Shown piece after piece: positions 45,453-57,076 of a stretch of 64,000 bases of DNA. The stretch comes from Favolaschia claudopus. Taxonomy: Eukaryota; Basidiomycota; Agaricomycetes; Agaricales; Mycenaceae. Every line of letters starts with the position of its first letter. Position 1 is the stretch's first letter. The DNA is taken from contig JAWWNJ010000227.1 of the NCBI GenBank assembly GCA_037176885.1, positions 62,001 through 126,000 of the forward strand, in the 5' to 3' direction. The notes under the pieces were generated by a model. It ran no database searches. It saw nothing but the letters and a program-made list of their open reading frames with translations, and was not told the origin of the DNA. A program made the translations under genes and the position numbers.

Positions 45453-48425
45453 TCAAGAATGAACATCTGCGGTTACGATCGCAAACTCGGCAGACCCACC
45501 CTCGACCTCCGTCTCGTGTACGTCCCCAACGCTCGTCAAAGCCTCGTTGATCGCTGCTAATCGTGCTTTCGATGTCGCACTGATGTCTGCTCGTCGATTA
45601 GCGCTATCAATGCCTTCAACAAATACCTTCGCGGCCTCTCGATCATTTAACCAGCGGAATCGGGCCGATTTGTCGTCCCAATATGCCTGAAGCAAGGAAC
45701 AAGTTGTCATCGTCTCCACCATAGTCACAGGGAATCCCTCGGGGCTGTCGTGCTCGAAGGCCGCTTTCCAGCTCTTTGCGAAAATCAACTGCTCGGAGGG
45801 GCTTACACCGGGGGGATAGGGCTCAAAATTCGTGATAGTCACCATTGTTTGGTTCAATTTGTATGGAGGGGAGTGATGAGTGCTGGCTTGATGAATGAAA
45901 TTCGCCAGAATGGCCACACGCATGTCGAGAATGGATAATGTTGCTATTCCCTCTTCGATGCCGTTTGCTGTATCCTCCTCTCTCGCGAGCGTTGGATACG
46001 CCGGTACCTTGTTCCTAGCTTCAAATTCCATGTCCCGGCGTCGATGGAACCGAGATGAGTTATTCACGATGGCGGTTTGAACCAAGGGGATGATCGAGAC
46101 GGTTTCAGGATGATCTGTATTCCCGCGTAGAACTTCCAGGATCCACCAACTCGGATGATCGGGCGTGGGTAGAAAGCCTTCAGAAGACGAGATTCTGCCA
46201 GTCATACTGGCGGCCACCTCCCACATTGCTCTAAAGATCTGTTGAACAGATCCGGGAAGAACACGGGGAGGTTTGTTGACAAGCTCCGTTGTCAGACATG
46301 AGCACAACCACCAGTTATCGCAGAACAGCCTGAGAATACTCGAGTCGGAGCTATCAAAGTATGGGCTGGAAAGATAAACGGAAAGGTTGCTGGGTAAGGA
46401 GACACGGGAGTCGGGACTGGTCTTTTGGAAGTGAGCCAAGTTCCATAGTAGAGCCGCCATTATGCTGTCCACGTGAGGCTGGTAGTTCGCATCCTCATGA
46501 CATTGGAAATCCATGACAGTGTTTAAAGCATTGAAATACATTGCCACTATATCCGGAGGCACCGGCCGCTCGTCAAATTTAAACCAACGCATGAGCAGCT
46601 GTTCGGTCTCGTGAAATTGGTATGGAGGACATTTAAACCGGGATGCGGCCACCATAAAGTCAAGGAAATCCTCGTGTCCCTGGCGAATAAGCCTTTGATG
46701 GGCCGAGTCAAGTGTCGCTAGAAAGTTAGCAAACCACCTGGATCTGCCAGCAGAGTCTCTTGGTGGACAACTCCGGATATACGTAAGGTGCTGGATAATT
46801 TCGTCCGACAACGAGTCGTATTCCTCCTCGGATCGACGGCCGTACCATGCGAAGCCATCATCGAGGACACTCGATGGTTTTGAGAGTAGAGCCAGAATTT
46901 CTTCATGGCTTGATTGCTGATTGTTTTTCAAAACTGTGATGGTAGTGTTGACTGCATCCATTTCAGAGAGTAACACATTCAGTCCGAACACAGCGTGCAC
47001 CGAGAGTTCATGCTCGTGCACCAATGACACCAGCGGTGACGCAGGGGATTCCCCTACGAAGAACCGGAATTGAGAACGAATGTCGTCTAGCTGTTCATGT
47101 GCGAGTCGAAATATGGGCCTTTCCTTGGTGAACGAATGTGTAGGCGGCCCTATCGGGATAGTTGCCATAGCCCACAGGGATTTCAAAGCGATAAGCTGTC
47201 GCCGGTGTTGCGTTTCCGGTGGTAGAATCTTGCTGCCGCAACGCCGTAGGAAATGGTTTACTCGCTGTAGTAGTCGTACATCTTGACTTTCCAATAGCCG
47301 GCAGATGGGTTCGTCATATGGTGTGCGGTGATATTTAGTGGTCGCGAGTGCATCCACAATCCCTTCCAAAAATGGCTCCAGTTCAACATCATCAGATAAG
47401 GACTCCAGTGTCCAAGAAAGTGCACGATAGTCCCGATGCGCCCGCTGGTCTGAATTCTCGAGTGCGGCTATGTTCATGGCCTCGACCATTGAATCCGGCA
47501 GCGTGTTTCGATCCGATGCAAATCGGAAATTTGAACGGGTAAGCTGAATCGCACGCCAAAGACTGGCGGAGAGAGGGGTTTGGTAGGGAGACTGGTGGGA
47601 AAAGAGAGGGAATACTGTGAGCGTCATGTACGCGATGACCACAATGCCAAGAAGAATAATGACTGCAATCATCACGGCTTTGTTCACCGGGACGAGGAAT
47701 GCAACGAGTCCGGTGAAAAAGAGAATGAGAGACGCATGGAGGAGGAGAGGGATGATATCGACGACCGCATGCATATTGAATCGCTTTAGGCCGTATTAGA
47801 GGTATGAAAATATACGCGCTCGGATAACCGGAGCGGATCGCATTTCCGTTTTATACTTGAAATCTCGAGCCCATTGTTCGACGAGCATAGCAAGGAGAGC
47901 GCAAGATAGACTCAGCCCAAGGCTGATGAACCACAGGAGGTTACAAATCAGAGACGAAGTCGGAGGGACAAACGAGTCTGGCGTAAGTAAGCCAACGGAG
48001 CTTCGGTTGGCAATTTCCGATAGCTGCGCGGATATTTGAGTCAAGAGGGCTTTCATGTCGTCTCCAGAATCCGGTGTGAGTGTTTTGTAGCTTTCGATAA
48101 GGAAGGCAGTGAGGCTGGCAGAAAAAAGACCGGCCTAAAGACCATTCGTTTCAAATCGTCCCCCGGAGTTGCATGTACAAGAGACTCACAAAAATCAAAA
48201 GACTCTCCATATCGCTCTTCCAGCTATCCACAAGTGCCGTGTCGTACTTCTCTGCCTCTGACACGTAAACCGACCAGAGCTTTGCTCCCGTTGTGTCATG
48301 GGAATCTGCAGGATGCAACGAGATTTGTTAGAAGGAGTCATAGACCCATAGCGAAGGTATCAGTGGTTGGACAGACCAGAATCCTCACTTCCTCGTCCAG
48401 CGGAACTAGCGTAGACTTTGCCCAT
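45453..48425 (-). pseudogene. DUF6535-domain protein B with in-frame stop
   Basis: Paralogue of the gene at 31088-34022 with the same exon structure: 48425-48389, 48305-48190 (116 nt, as in A) and 48134-45453. Exon 2 encodes LWSVYVSEAEKYDTALVD and the hydrophobic segments align with A throughout. Within exon 3 a TAC codon (Tyr in A) has become TAA at 47796-47798, inside the stretch FSYLYYGLKQFNMHAV of A. Otherwise the frame stays open for 773 codons downstream. So this is either a young pseudogene, a readthrough gene, or a gene restarting at Met 47774 without its first helices. One sequencing error would also explain it. Promoter-side sequence up to 48885 is repeat-free. Confidence 0.75.
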
Positions 48426-48889
48426 GGTCGGAGTCAAAGGAACGTGCAAGGAACGTGTTGGCACTGATCGATGATCTTTCGGCCCGCCTAGCCCACTTTT
48501 GCCGCGAAAGATAACCCATCAGGCCTGGTGAGAAACCTCTCGAACGATCGAACTGATCATTTTGATCTTTATGTTACAGCAGGATATTAGAAAATAGGCA
48601 TTTTATGAAGGAGCTTAACTTTATAGACTTGAAGTTTCGTTTCAAGTTGTCCAGGACCGTTCTTCTGGAATCGGGTGGTTAATGCTCACTGAGGTACAGT
48701 AATAGATACTGGATATGAAACCGGTTGCATGGCATGGACTTTGGATTCGACCGGGAGGTCATACCTTCAAGATCGTTGTACATGAAGCCGTAAATCCACG
48801 GGTACGAATCGTTCTCCCCTTCCTGCCTTTGATTCAGATAAAGTTTCATAGTTGGATAGAGGAGAGAGTATGACGAACGGGGGAGAGTT
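48426..48889. other. Promoter-side flank of DUF6535 locus B
   Basis: Upstream region of the minus-strand locus B. No TATA box, gene or repeat was recognised before repeat R copy VI. Confidence 0.3.
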
Positions 48890-51480
48890 AACGGAAAAAA
48901 CGAGTCCTCGATGCGTCCCAAGACATACAGACAATGAAAGAGAAATTTGAATCTCGAGACGTTGGGCGAGGAAATCGACTCAGGACGATAAGTGACCGTT
49001 TTGCAAATTGCCATTGGTTTTGTAGCCAAGATGATGCGGTCGCAGTTCGTATGTAGAAAACAATGCGGCTTTTGATGCGTGTGCTTAGTGGTGCGAGGAG
49101 ACGGGACAGAAAGACAGATTTGATCTGCTCTGTGCGTCGAAATCAGATTGAGAAAGAACATGAATTGACCAGGAAAACGACAACGGATGACTCGATTGCT
49201 GAGCAACCACAAACAGATGACGTAATTTCCTAAACGGGCGGATGGCGAAAATTTTCTGAGCGAGGAAGGTGGAGGCCCAGCGGAACAGCAAGGCTCTAGG
49301 GAGGAGTAAAAAGGATAACGAATTCATGATATGGAGGCCCAGTGACATCCACACTAGCAAACGGGACAGTGACATCCACACCACCTTCCTTTGTCCCACT
49401 ACCCTCCCTTTCCACCATCTTCACCACTGCACCACCAAGACCTCCAGCCATGCTGCAGCGTCTCCCGGCTCGTCAAAGGCCAACGAAGCTCTCGCGGGGA
49501 AGAAAGGAGACGCCCAGGAAGGATCTCGTACATGCCATACGGAGGCGGCGGCCGGAATGAGAAAGCGGTGGGAAACGAGGACGGCGAGGTCCAGCGAGGG
49601 GCTTCATTCGACGGCGGTGGTCGGGGGCACACCAGCCGGCAGGAGATTCAATTCGTCCGCAGGCGCGCTATCCCTTCGCGATGTAGAATCGTCCGCAGAG
49701 CCATCTTCCTCCTCTCAATCTGACCCGTCTTCCACCTCTGATATTACCCCTCTTCGTCTCGACACGTGATTGCTCCGGCGGCGGCGGCGGAAGCAGCGAG
49801 AACGCTTTCTATGCTAGTGCGCGCCATGTCGACGAACATGCCAGCAGCATCATGCTCGAAGCGGACCTGCTTGCGGGAGCGGCGCAGGGAAGGAAGGACA
49901 CAGATAGATGTCCGCAAGTCAATCTGGAAAGTGAGTCAATATACAAATATCCATCAGCCCGAAGAAATCACCGTACCGCGTCTTTTGACTACACCACTAT
50001 CTCTGCTGAGCCGTCCTCGTGCCTCAAGCACTTGTGACCCAGATCCTAAGTAGACATGGACGCAGGCGGGATCGGCATGGAGAGTGGTGATAATCTACAC
50101 AGCAGGTCAGGACATATACGAGTCGCCCAAGACGCGAAAAGGATACATACCCTCGGTGGCGTCAAAGATCTAGAGCAGGGCAGCGATTCAGCGATCGTGC
50201 ATCACCATACTCCTCCTGCTGGCGACAACGAAGGCGGCGGGGGCGACTGTCTCCTCTTCGTCGCCACCTGAGATAAGAGTCAGTACCGCGCTATCGCTCC
50301 AGCGAAGGGAAGGAAAACGTACTACGTACAGCCCCACTCGTGATTGCCTTCCTCTCCTCCTCTTCCTCCTCCTCCTATTCCACCTTTGCCTCCCTCACTT
50401 CCCATTCCTCCTCCGGTCGACCGTCATCACCATCATTGCAGAGTCTCTTGAATATGCTAGACGTAGAGGTCGTCAGAGTTCGTCGCGAAAACACAAGATA
50501 CGAAGACAGTAAGGATGGGAGGAAGCGTACCTACCTGCACGCACTTCGCAAGGTCGCGAGCTTGAAGGTAGAACGACGGCCGATAAAAGAGGTTCTTCAA
50601 AAGAGGGCGAGTGAGCTTCGGGAAAACGGAAGACAAGATCGCATTCACGTACACATACAGAACGTCCATAACGCGCTGGACCACAGACGCCTTCGCCTCG
50701 ACAACCTCCAAGCAGGTCGAAGCAGGGAGCGAAAGTATTGGGTGACCGGTAACAAAGACGCAGCATTGAGGTCGATAACGTGCAACCCCTGATAGCAGCT
50801 GAGCCAGAAGGGCAGCTGCAGGAAGTACACACCACATTGTCCTTGGAGGCTGTCCGACTCAGCTTCGTCGATCGGAGCTGCTTTCTCAGCGGGGAGCAGG
50901 CTCTCGAGCTAGGAATACGAATACACCTTCAGGTAAGCGCACGAAGATTTTTTCAAGAAAGAGCACATACCTTCATTGACCCCGAATCGTCAAGGGCGAT
51001 GCCGTAGTGCATTCAACGAGCGAAAGCAGCCAGCGTGGGCGCAAGTTCATACGGGGCACCCAGCGCCGCGTCAAAGGTAGCCAGGAAGACCTGCGAGAAT
51101 TCGCTGCTCGACGTGTCGAATGAGCAGAATGACGACGTCACGGTGGAATTTACTTGAAGAGTAAGATGAGCCTGAGGCTGTAGACAGAAGACATCGCGAC
51201 GCACAGCGATGAAGCGGTGGCGAGAATGAGCATTGAGAAGACGACGGCGAGATGTCGTCGTGACTCCTCGCTGTGGTGGACAGCGTGCCGTCAAGAGACA
51301 AACGACGAACGTGGGAACGGGTCACGTTGCTTCTGAATCCGTTCGGCTATTCCTCGGCCGAACCTTCCTTGTCTTCAACCACCACCTCAAACTTGCGCGT
51401 CGCGCCCATGAAAAGCTCTTCACACATACCAACGACCTAAAGATTACCCGTCATACGAGACCTCTGATTTCTCCCTTGAA
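48890..51480 (+). repeat. Dispersed repeat R, copy VI
   Basis: Left words AACGAGTCCTCGATGCGTC and ACAATGAAAGAGAAATTTGA match copy II; TTTCCTAAACGGGCGGATGG at 49226 matches the conserved left block. The right end-block at 51294 contains AGAGACAAACGACGAACGTG. The minus strand at about 49750-49890 reads RRSRKQVRFEHDAAGM then FVDMA, the same peptide as copies I and IV. It extends the R array on the DUF6535-B side, mirroring copy IV beside DUF6535 A. Confidence 0.6.
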
Positions 51481-51535
51481 CAAAATTTGAATCAAGCCTA
51501 ACCTCGTGTCAACGCCTCGAGTTGTTCGGAAACAC

Positions 51536-51606
51536 GCGCCACTCTATTAGTATCTCTGACCAACGCAATAATTGGCGGCACAATGGGGGTCGACTCCCTA
51601 CGGCGC
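51536..51606 (+). tRNA. tRNA-like sequence S1 (degenerate)
   Basis: GCGCC at the 5' side can pair with GGCGC at the 3' side. A T-arm-like TGGGGGTCGACTCCCTA precedes the latter, with the usual T54 replaced by G. A TTTTTT run follows about 18 nt later. The D and anticodon arms are not convincing. It may be a tRNA pseudogene or part of a SINE. Confidence 0.2.
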
Positions 51607-51839
51607 ATGCTCAAGGACGATGATTTTTTCTCTCGCCGCATTGGCCCAGCTATAGCGCTATCAATATACCACAGCTGCCGTATTTCTCTCCCAACCGCGC
51701 GCCTACGAATGAACCTGTTTCGAACGAACGGCCTACGAGGAACTTTCCTTCACCCGAGATTGTCTTCCTCCACGGTGCGCGTCTATGGCTCTATTATATG
51801 CGTGCTCACACAGCGTATGTTCAACCAAAAACACTACCC

Positions 51840-52850
51840 TGAGCTGGGGCTCGGTGAAACTGCCGCCATTGCCGCCATACGACCGCCAGTTGCCGCCCCG
51901 TGCCGCCAAGGCGTCAAAAAAAGTGCCGCCCCCTCAGGTAAATTGCCGCCCTCTGCCCATGTCACGCTGCCGCCCTTTTTGTCATGCCCCCGCTCACTGC
52001 CGCCACTATATTCAATTGTTAACATAAGTTATAACTCAACTTGAGAGTCGAGGTTCTACGCGGCAGTGACCGTGGCTGCAGCACTGAAACAATTTTACAG
52101 TCCTCTTCGAATCAGCATGTCCACAGACTGAGACAACGTAAGTGGTTTCAGAACAATACCGAAGAACTATGATTTAGGGTTTGTGTTGCCGAATACGGGG
52201 AAGCGAAAGTCCGTGAAGACAAAATGTAGCCAGCGGTGTGCTACGTGGTGTGCTTTCCGGGGAATTGTGTTGCACAAGGCTGCAGGCATGCATATAGGAG
52301 AAGTTCAACATTATGACTAAAATGGTTAGATCTCAATGGTGCTTTCAATTAAATATATTTTGACTTCAGACCTGTATTGTAGGCGCTTTTCTTGTCCTCC
52401 TCAGATACAAATTTCCATATACACAAGTTGCCGCCTTGGGGGCGGCAATTTACTCATCGTGCTAAGTGTCACACTTGTGTCACAAATTGCCGCCCTCGAG
52501 TTGCCGCCCCCCAAAAAAATTGCCGCCTTGCGTTATTGTTAGTGCCGCCCCCCTGCCGCCCCCACTGCCGCCATGTTTGCCGCCTTTTACCGCCCTCAGC
52601 TGCTACTGCCGCCCACTTTGCCGCCCCCAAGAACAACTTTACCGCCTCTTATGTGAACTTCAACGGCGGACTCCATCATGAAAATGAAGCAATTCTTTGG
52701 CAATATATACATATTCTTGCTTGCTATCTCAGGTAGAAGACGCCGTAGTACGTCAATGATGCACAGAAGCCGCTGTTTCCGACCTCGATGTTGCACAAGA
52801 ATGTATTGCCGCTGCCGCCAGGGCGGCAATGGCGGCAATTTCGCTTTGCC
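51840..52850. repeat. TGCCGCC-rich element
   Basis: More than 25 copies of TGCCGCC or its variants occur in two blocks, 51860-52010 and 52430-52650, separated by about 400 bp without them; the complement (GGCGGCAATGGCGGCAA) occurs at 52826. Most copies have one orientation and irregular spacing, so this is not a simple tandem repeat. Dense irregular copies of one short motif are typical of subterminal transposase-binding sites in KDZ/Zisupton-like or similar DNA transposons. No ORF and no TIR were confirmed. Confidence 0.45.
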
Positions 52851-52949
52851 CCCCTGAGCTTTTCCTCCTTCATCTGTCCTGTCGAAATCGACGCAAATTC
52901 AATCAATCTTCGTCCGTTTGTCGTCCAGGCACCAGTTACAAGATTTTAA

Positions 52950-53170
52950 TCTTACACACCGCCCTGACCTCCTCAACAACTTCAACTCGGGTATTCACCA
53001 ATCTCGAACGCTCAAAGCCGGTATGAGCGGGATGGGTGCGCTATACATGATACATAGAGAAAACCCATGCACTTCATTGAACTGTGGGTAGATTCCCTGC
53101 CAGCATGCACAACGTTCGCATAACATTAACATTCAGTTGATCTGAGGTTCGACTCCTCCTATAACGATTA
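52950..53170 (+). repeat. T repeat fragment with tRNA-like core
   Basis: Contains GGGTGCGCTATACAT, ATAGAGAAAAC and a core at about 53080-53165 with GCATAACATTAAC and the T-arm GAGGTTCGACTCCTC, as in the T repeats at 10511, 29721 and 37370. The rest of the unit is not recognisable. Confidence 0.45.
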
Positions 53171-53450
53171 CAGCAATGTAGCGTTTGTTTTTCTCGCTCG
53201 AGGTGCGTGCTCCGCTATTCCTCCGCCCTTGCCCGACTTATCGAGCACTGTTCCACCTGCCAGAACCGACGAAATTGAGGGAATTGAGTTGAGTTCAGTC
53301 TTCTCCTCCTTCTTCTTTTCTGCTCTCTTCCATCCTCCTCGACACTTGAACTCAAACATCTCGAAATGCATTCCATTTCAATTTTCACCGCACAATGGCG
53401 TAGCATTGCGTTCGATTCAAATTTGATCAATTCAATTACAACTCGATCCA

Positions 53451-53535
53451 TGCGCCTACGTGTTGAAGACACCCGCCGGCACTCTACAAGTTCAAACGTT
53501 AACGGTTTGAGCGGGGTTCGATTCCCTATTGCGCA
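53451..53535 (+). tRNA. tRNA-like sequence S2 (class II shape, degenerate)
   Basis: TGCGC pairs with GCGCA at 85-nt spacing. Between them lie a GTGT/ACAC arm with a 5-nt loop, a long variable-arm-like AAACGTTAACGGTTT, and the T-arm CGGGGTTCGATTCCC. A T run follows 22 nt downstream. The D-loop lacks the invariant GG, so I doubt that it is a working tRNA. No anticodon can be assigned. Confidence 0.25.
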
Positions 53536-53756
53536 TTTAAACGCAGTTCATAAATCCTTTTTCTCTATTTTCTAGCGTTTTCATGCCATGAATCTCAATA
53601 CCCAAGACCCGTCTTCGTCGGCAAACCCCAGCGGGTCCAGCAATATCCATAGAAATCCAGGCAAGTTTTGGTTCGAAAATTTCTCCGCATTCCAGCACAT
53701 TACACGATAATTCCATCCGCGTACACTACTATCCTCCTCATTTGAGCGACTTTGAC

Positions 53757-53838
53757 GCGTCAAGGTGTCTGGAGACATGTGCCGGCATATTGATCCACCT
53801 TTGCTCGGCGAGATGGGGTTCGATTCCCCTCCGACGCA
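53757..53838 (+). tRNA. tRNA-like sequence S3 (class II shape, degenerate)
   Basis: GCGTC pairs with GACGC at 82-nt spacing. It has a TGTC/GACA arm, GTGCCGGCA, a variable-arm hairpin CTCGGCGAG and a strong T-arm (TGGGGTTCGATTCCCC), followed 20 nt later by TTTTT. It shares GCCGGCA and overall shape with S2. The missing D-loop GG and mismatches at the base of the acceptor argue against a canonical tRNA. Confidence 0.28.
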
Positions 53839-53879
53839 TATGCGGGACATTCATTCTTTTTACTCTCCACTTTTCCTCA

Positions 53880-54789
53880 AGTCTACAGATCCATTTGTAT
53901 CGAATGCGTTATGAATTTTCTTCAGCAAGCGGTATGTGAGTGAGAAATAGTACGGGAGGAGTGACGGCATTCTCTACCCCAAAAATTATGATGCCCGGCT
54001 CGTCACGTTGATATTTCTTCCTTACCCTTCCTCCTCATTATAATATACGCCGAGTGCTGCCAGCTCAACTTGCAGCGACATCAGGGATCCGAGGAAATTG
54101 TACAATTGTGCAGACAGTGCAGTTCAGTTGCAGTTCAGGGCCAGTGCATTAAAAGCCAGGATTATGTAGATGGATCTAGAGAATTCGCAGCTAGAAGCTT
54201 CAAAGTTCACAGTGAAAGACAGTTCTTGTAAGAGCACCTGAGAATCGTCGTCGTTTAGAGCAAAAAGCGCGCGTGTGAAAGTTCGGCATAGAAGTCGTGG
54301 GAAAGTTGGTTTCGCCCTCATTTCGGCCCGAGGTCACTTTCCTTTTGACTCCCAACTTCCAAGATCGCTTCGATTTTACGCTCAACTGGCGGTACTGGCC
54401 CCTTCCAATGCTCAGCAACTATCCTTCTATTGGCGCTCAGATTCGACCCCTCGGACGGACTATGAACTTACTGCATGCCACTTGGTAACCGCAATTCCTC
54501 AAGGCTCCCGTGAACACTACCATCCCGATTCAGTTGGGTATCATACTATCCGCACTCCTTCGATTCCTACTTGCAAAAACTCCTCATCCTCCACCGTACG
54601 TTTCAAACCCTTTCAATTTTCTGTGAGTCGGACTTGAATTTTTGGCCGATAAACAGACTCGTATACTCGAACGCCATGCATCCTGATCTATCCGAAGCAA
54701 AGCTTTCCTCCCTCCGAATCGCTATTAGGGTGAGTATCAGTTCTCGCAGTCTACGAACGCAAAAGAAATTGATTCAACAATGAATTTCT
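53880..54789. other. Intergenic, nothing recognised
   Basis: Short frames on both strands without splice support. No repeat shared with the rest of the window was noticed. Confidence 0.3.
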
Positions 54790-55322
54790 TCGCAGAGACA
54801 CGCCAAGAGCACACTCTCACCCTCGACCTCGCCAGAATCGGTGTCCTGTTACCTTAGACAACTCATCGTCCAATGCTTCCACGCCCGCGACAATGGCTAC
54901 ACTGCACGCTCCCTCCTCCCCGTCGTCTACGCCGTCCTCGGCGACCCCAAAGATCTCCCCAATCCGGAAACATACGAGTGATTTCTGGAGCGTAAGTCAG
55001 TACCGCCGCTATCGAACCAAAACGAAGAGGAATAGAACGTACCACAGATTCCCCCGTCCTCCACGTCCCTCTGCTGCCGCTGCCGCCGCCCATTCTGTCT
55101 ATGGGTCCCCAGCATCATCATCCTCATCCCCCTCACCGCCAAAGGATGGAGCTTGTCAAATGTGCGAACCAGCTGGTGGGCATAGACGTCGTCAAGAATC
55201 GATGCAAGATTCAAACGAAAGGAACGACCTGCGCGCACCTCCTGTCGAGCGAGTCTCCACCTACTCAAAGCGAAGCTGGCGTTGGGCGGGCACGCATGAG
55301 CGCGGAGGTGAGTCAGGGTGGG
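54790..55322 (+). repeat. Dispersed repeat R, copy VII, left part
   Basis: Shares GTACCGCC/AACGTACCAC-type blocks and the CTGCGCGCACCTCCTGTCGAGCGAG block (55230) with copies II, III and VI. It is cut at 55322 by the LTR element and resumes at 61986 in register with copy IV (GGCGGGAGTGAGAGCGTGA at 35788). Confidence 0.55.
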
Positions 55323-55779
55323 TGTAAGGCGCTAGGAGGCCTCACAGATGGGTTACTGTCGTACACAAGTCCTGGCAGGAGGAGAGAGTCTTATATTGTG
55401 GTAAGACCCTAAGAATGACGGTCCAGCTCAGGGAAGGCTACTAAGAGCCGTAATATTACGGGCTCCTATACAGCAGACTTCCTAGATCCTCCGAATATTT
55501 CGAGGGGACTGAGCAGAAGGCCAATGAGGTCCAAAGTGCGAATCAGATAAGCTTGATATAATCCAAAGGGCTGCCTAGTGCCTAGCGCCTCGAGTATTGG
55601 CCCAGGCAAGGCAAGTATGTACTAATCAGAGCACCCAAGCCTCTATCAGCAGCCCTTAGGCTCTGGAGAGACCGTTGTAGGCGATGATTGTAAGAGGTTA
55701 AGATGATAGTGATCATGTGATACGAGTACATGTGACTTGTAGCTAAAGAGTAACTAAAATAGGTAAACGACCCCTTACA
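55323..55779 (-). repeat. LTR (3' LTR in the inferred orientation)
   Basis: 457 bp, identical by eye to 61529-61985. TGTAAGG...CCTTACA ends. Adjacent target duplication GTGGG at 55318-55322. Confidence 0.9.
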
Positions 55780-56540
55780 GAGCCCCCACTCTTGAGCTGC
55801 AAGGGAAAAGAACATGTGCGAGGGAGGGAATGGCGGGAGAAAAATTGAGGAAGAAAAATTTGTCCTGTGCTGCACCTTCGAAACACCTCCATTCCAACTC
55901 CGCAGACTGCTCTGCATCCAACTCCATCTCCATGTCCGATACCTCTCCAGCTCCGCTACGCTTCACCTTCGAGGGATCTCCATTCCGACTCCGTGGGCTG
56001 CTCTGCATCCACTCCGTCTCCATCTCCGGTGTCCCTCCGATTCCGCTCCAGGCCATGCTCGCTTCACTCCCAGAACCACACCAGACCGTACCATCCATTG
56101 TCGCTCCCTAACCATACCTATACCCTATCCTGCCCCCCACGGAAGTAGGCAATTGCAGTGATTAAGCGAGATTGGGTACTTTCGGAACCCACCAGAAACA
56201 AAGTTAGCCCCCCAGTCTAAGACATAGGTGTGGGCTGCGGCGGGTAAAATGATGCATGAGGGTGGGATGGTGGGTGGGATGGTGGGCATGAGGGTTGATA
56301 GATGACCGTAAACATCTAAGTTGAATGATGGGAGAGAGAAGCGCTGGCGCAAGACGCTTGTGACGGATATGGGTGTGACGAGATGAAAAAGGAGCGCGAG
56401 TGGGAGCAATAGGAGTGCGAGATCCAGAAAGGCGATGGGTAATACACCCGTTTTGCTATACGGCTCCAAAGCGGTGAAAATGTAGCGAGGCAAGGATGAA
56501 GTCGTTAGTAACAAGAACAACTTCCAAGAATGGAATTGGA

Positions 56541-56598
56541 CGCGCCTCGCGGGGGCGTTCGCAGACGAAACAGACCCCCTGAGAGGCTACACGTAGCC
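56541..56598 (+). repeat. Conserved hairpin cassette, copy 1 of 3
   Basis: Starts CGCGCCTCGCGGGGGCGTTCG and continues to CCCCCTGAGAGGCTACACG. GCCT pairs with AGGC and GGGGG with CCCCC, enclosing an approximately 20-nt loop. The same cassette occurs at 57019 and 57364 with loop changes. Confidence 0.7.
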
Positions 56599-57018
56599 TT
56601 TACGAATCCTTGAAGCCCTCATTCCACGATTTCTCTTGAATACTAATTCGATGGGAGTCCAAATGTAGCGCGATCGAAATGTGTTGAGAAGCAAAGGGGA
56701 AGAGCGCCTGGGAGAGAAAAAGCAGCGGAGAGTTGAGCTGCGCGTAGCGTCAACGTCGTTTGAAGTCGAAAGAAAACGGGAGAAAGCAAAAGCTCGGTCG
56801 TAATCGGAAGCTGCCGAGAGAGAGCAGGTTTTGTCCCCGTCGTTGTGGTCGCGTCGAATCCAATCATTGAGGTCGGTTTGGATCAGAGTGGGCTTCCGTG
56901 GCGGCATACCACGACGACGCGAGCGCAAAGTGTAGCCGAGGTTAACAGAGGGGTTGACGAATGAAAACCAAAGCAAAAGAGGTCAATAAAGAGTTCTGAG
57001 CGAAAACGCGAGGAATGA

Positions 57019-57076
57019 CGCGCCTCGCGGGGTGTTCGCAAAGGAAACAAACCCCCGTTGAGGCTACACGGAGCCG
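57019..57076 (+). repeat. Conserved hairpin cassette, copy 2 of 3
   Basis: CGCGCCTCGCGGGGTGTTCG ... CCCCCGTTGAGGCTACACGG. Stem as in copy 1 with one G fewer on the 5' arm. The shared GGCTACRCG tail follows the stem. Confidence 0.7.

Noticed and set aside
47774..48056. Two separate short genes at the DUF6535 B locus
   Set aside because: They are one three-exon paralogue of gene A, interrupted by a single TAA.
51840..52650. CRISPR-like or simple tandem array of TGCCGCC
   Set aside because: Spacing is irregular and there are no uniform spacers. The organism is a eukaryote. Subterminal transposon motifs fit better.
55582..55917. Protein-coding frames within the LTR
   Set aside because: They lie across the LTR border and have no homology or start support; both LTR copies carry the same bases for structural reasons.
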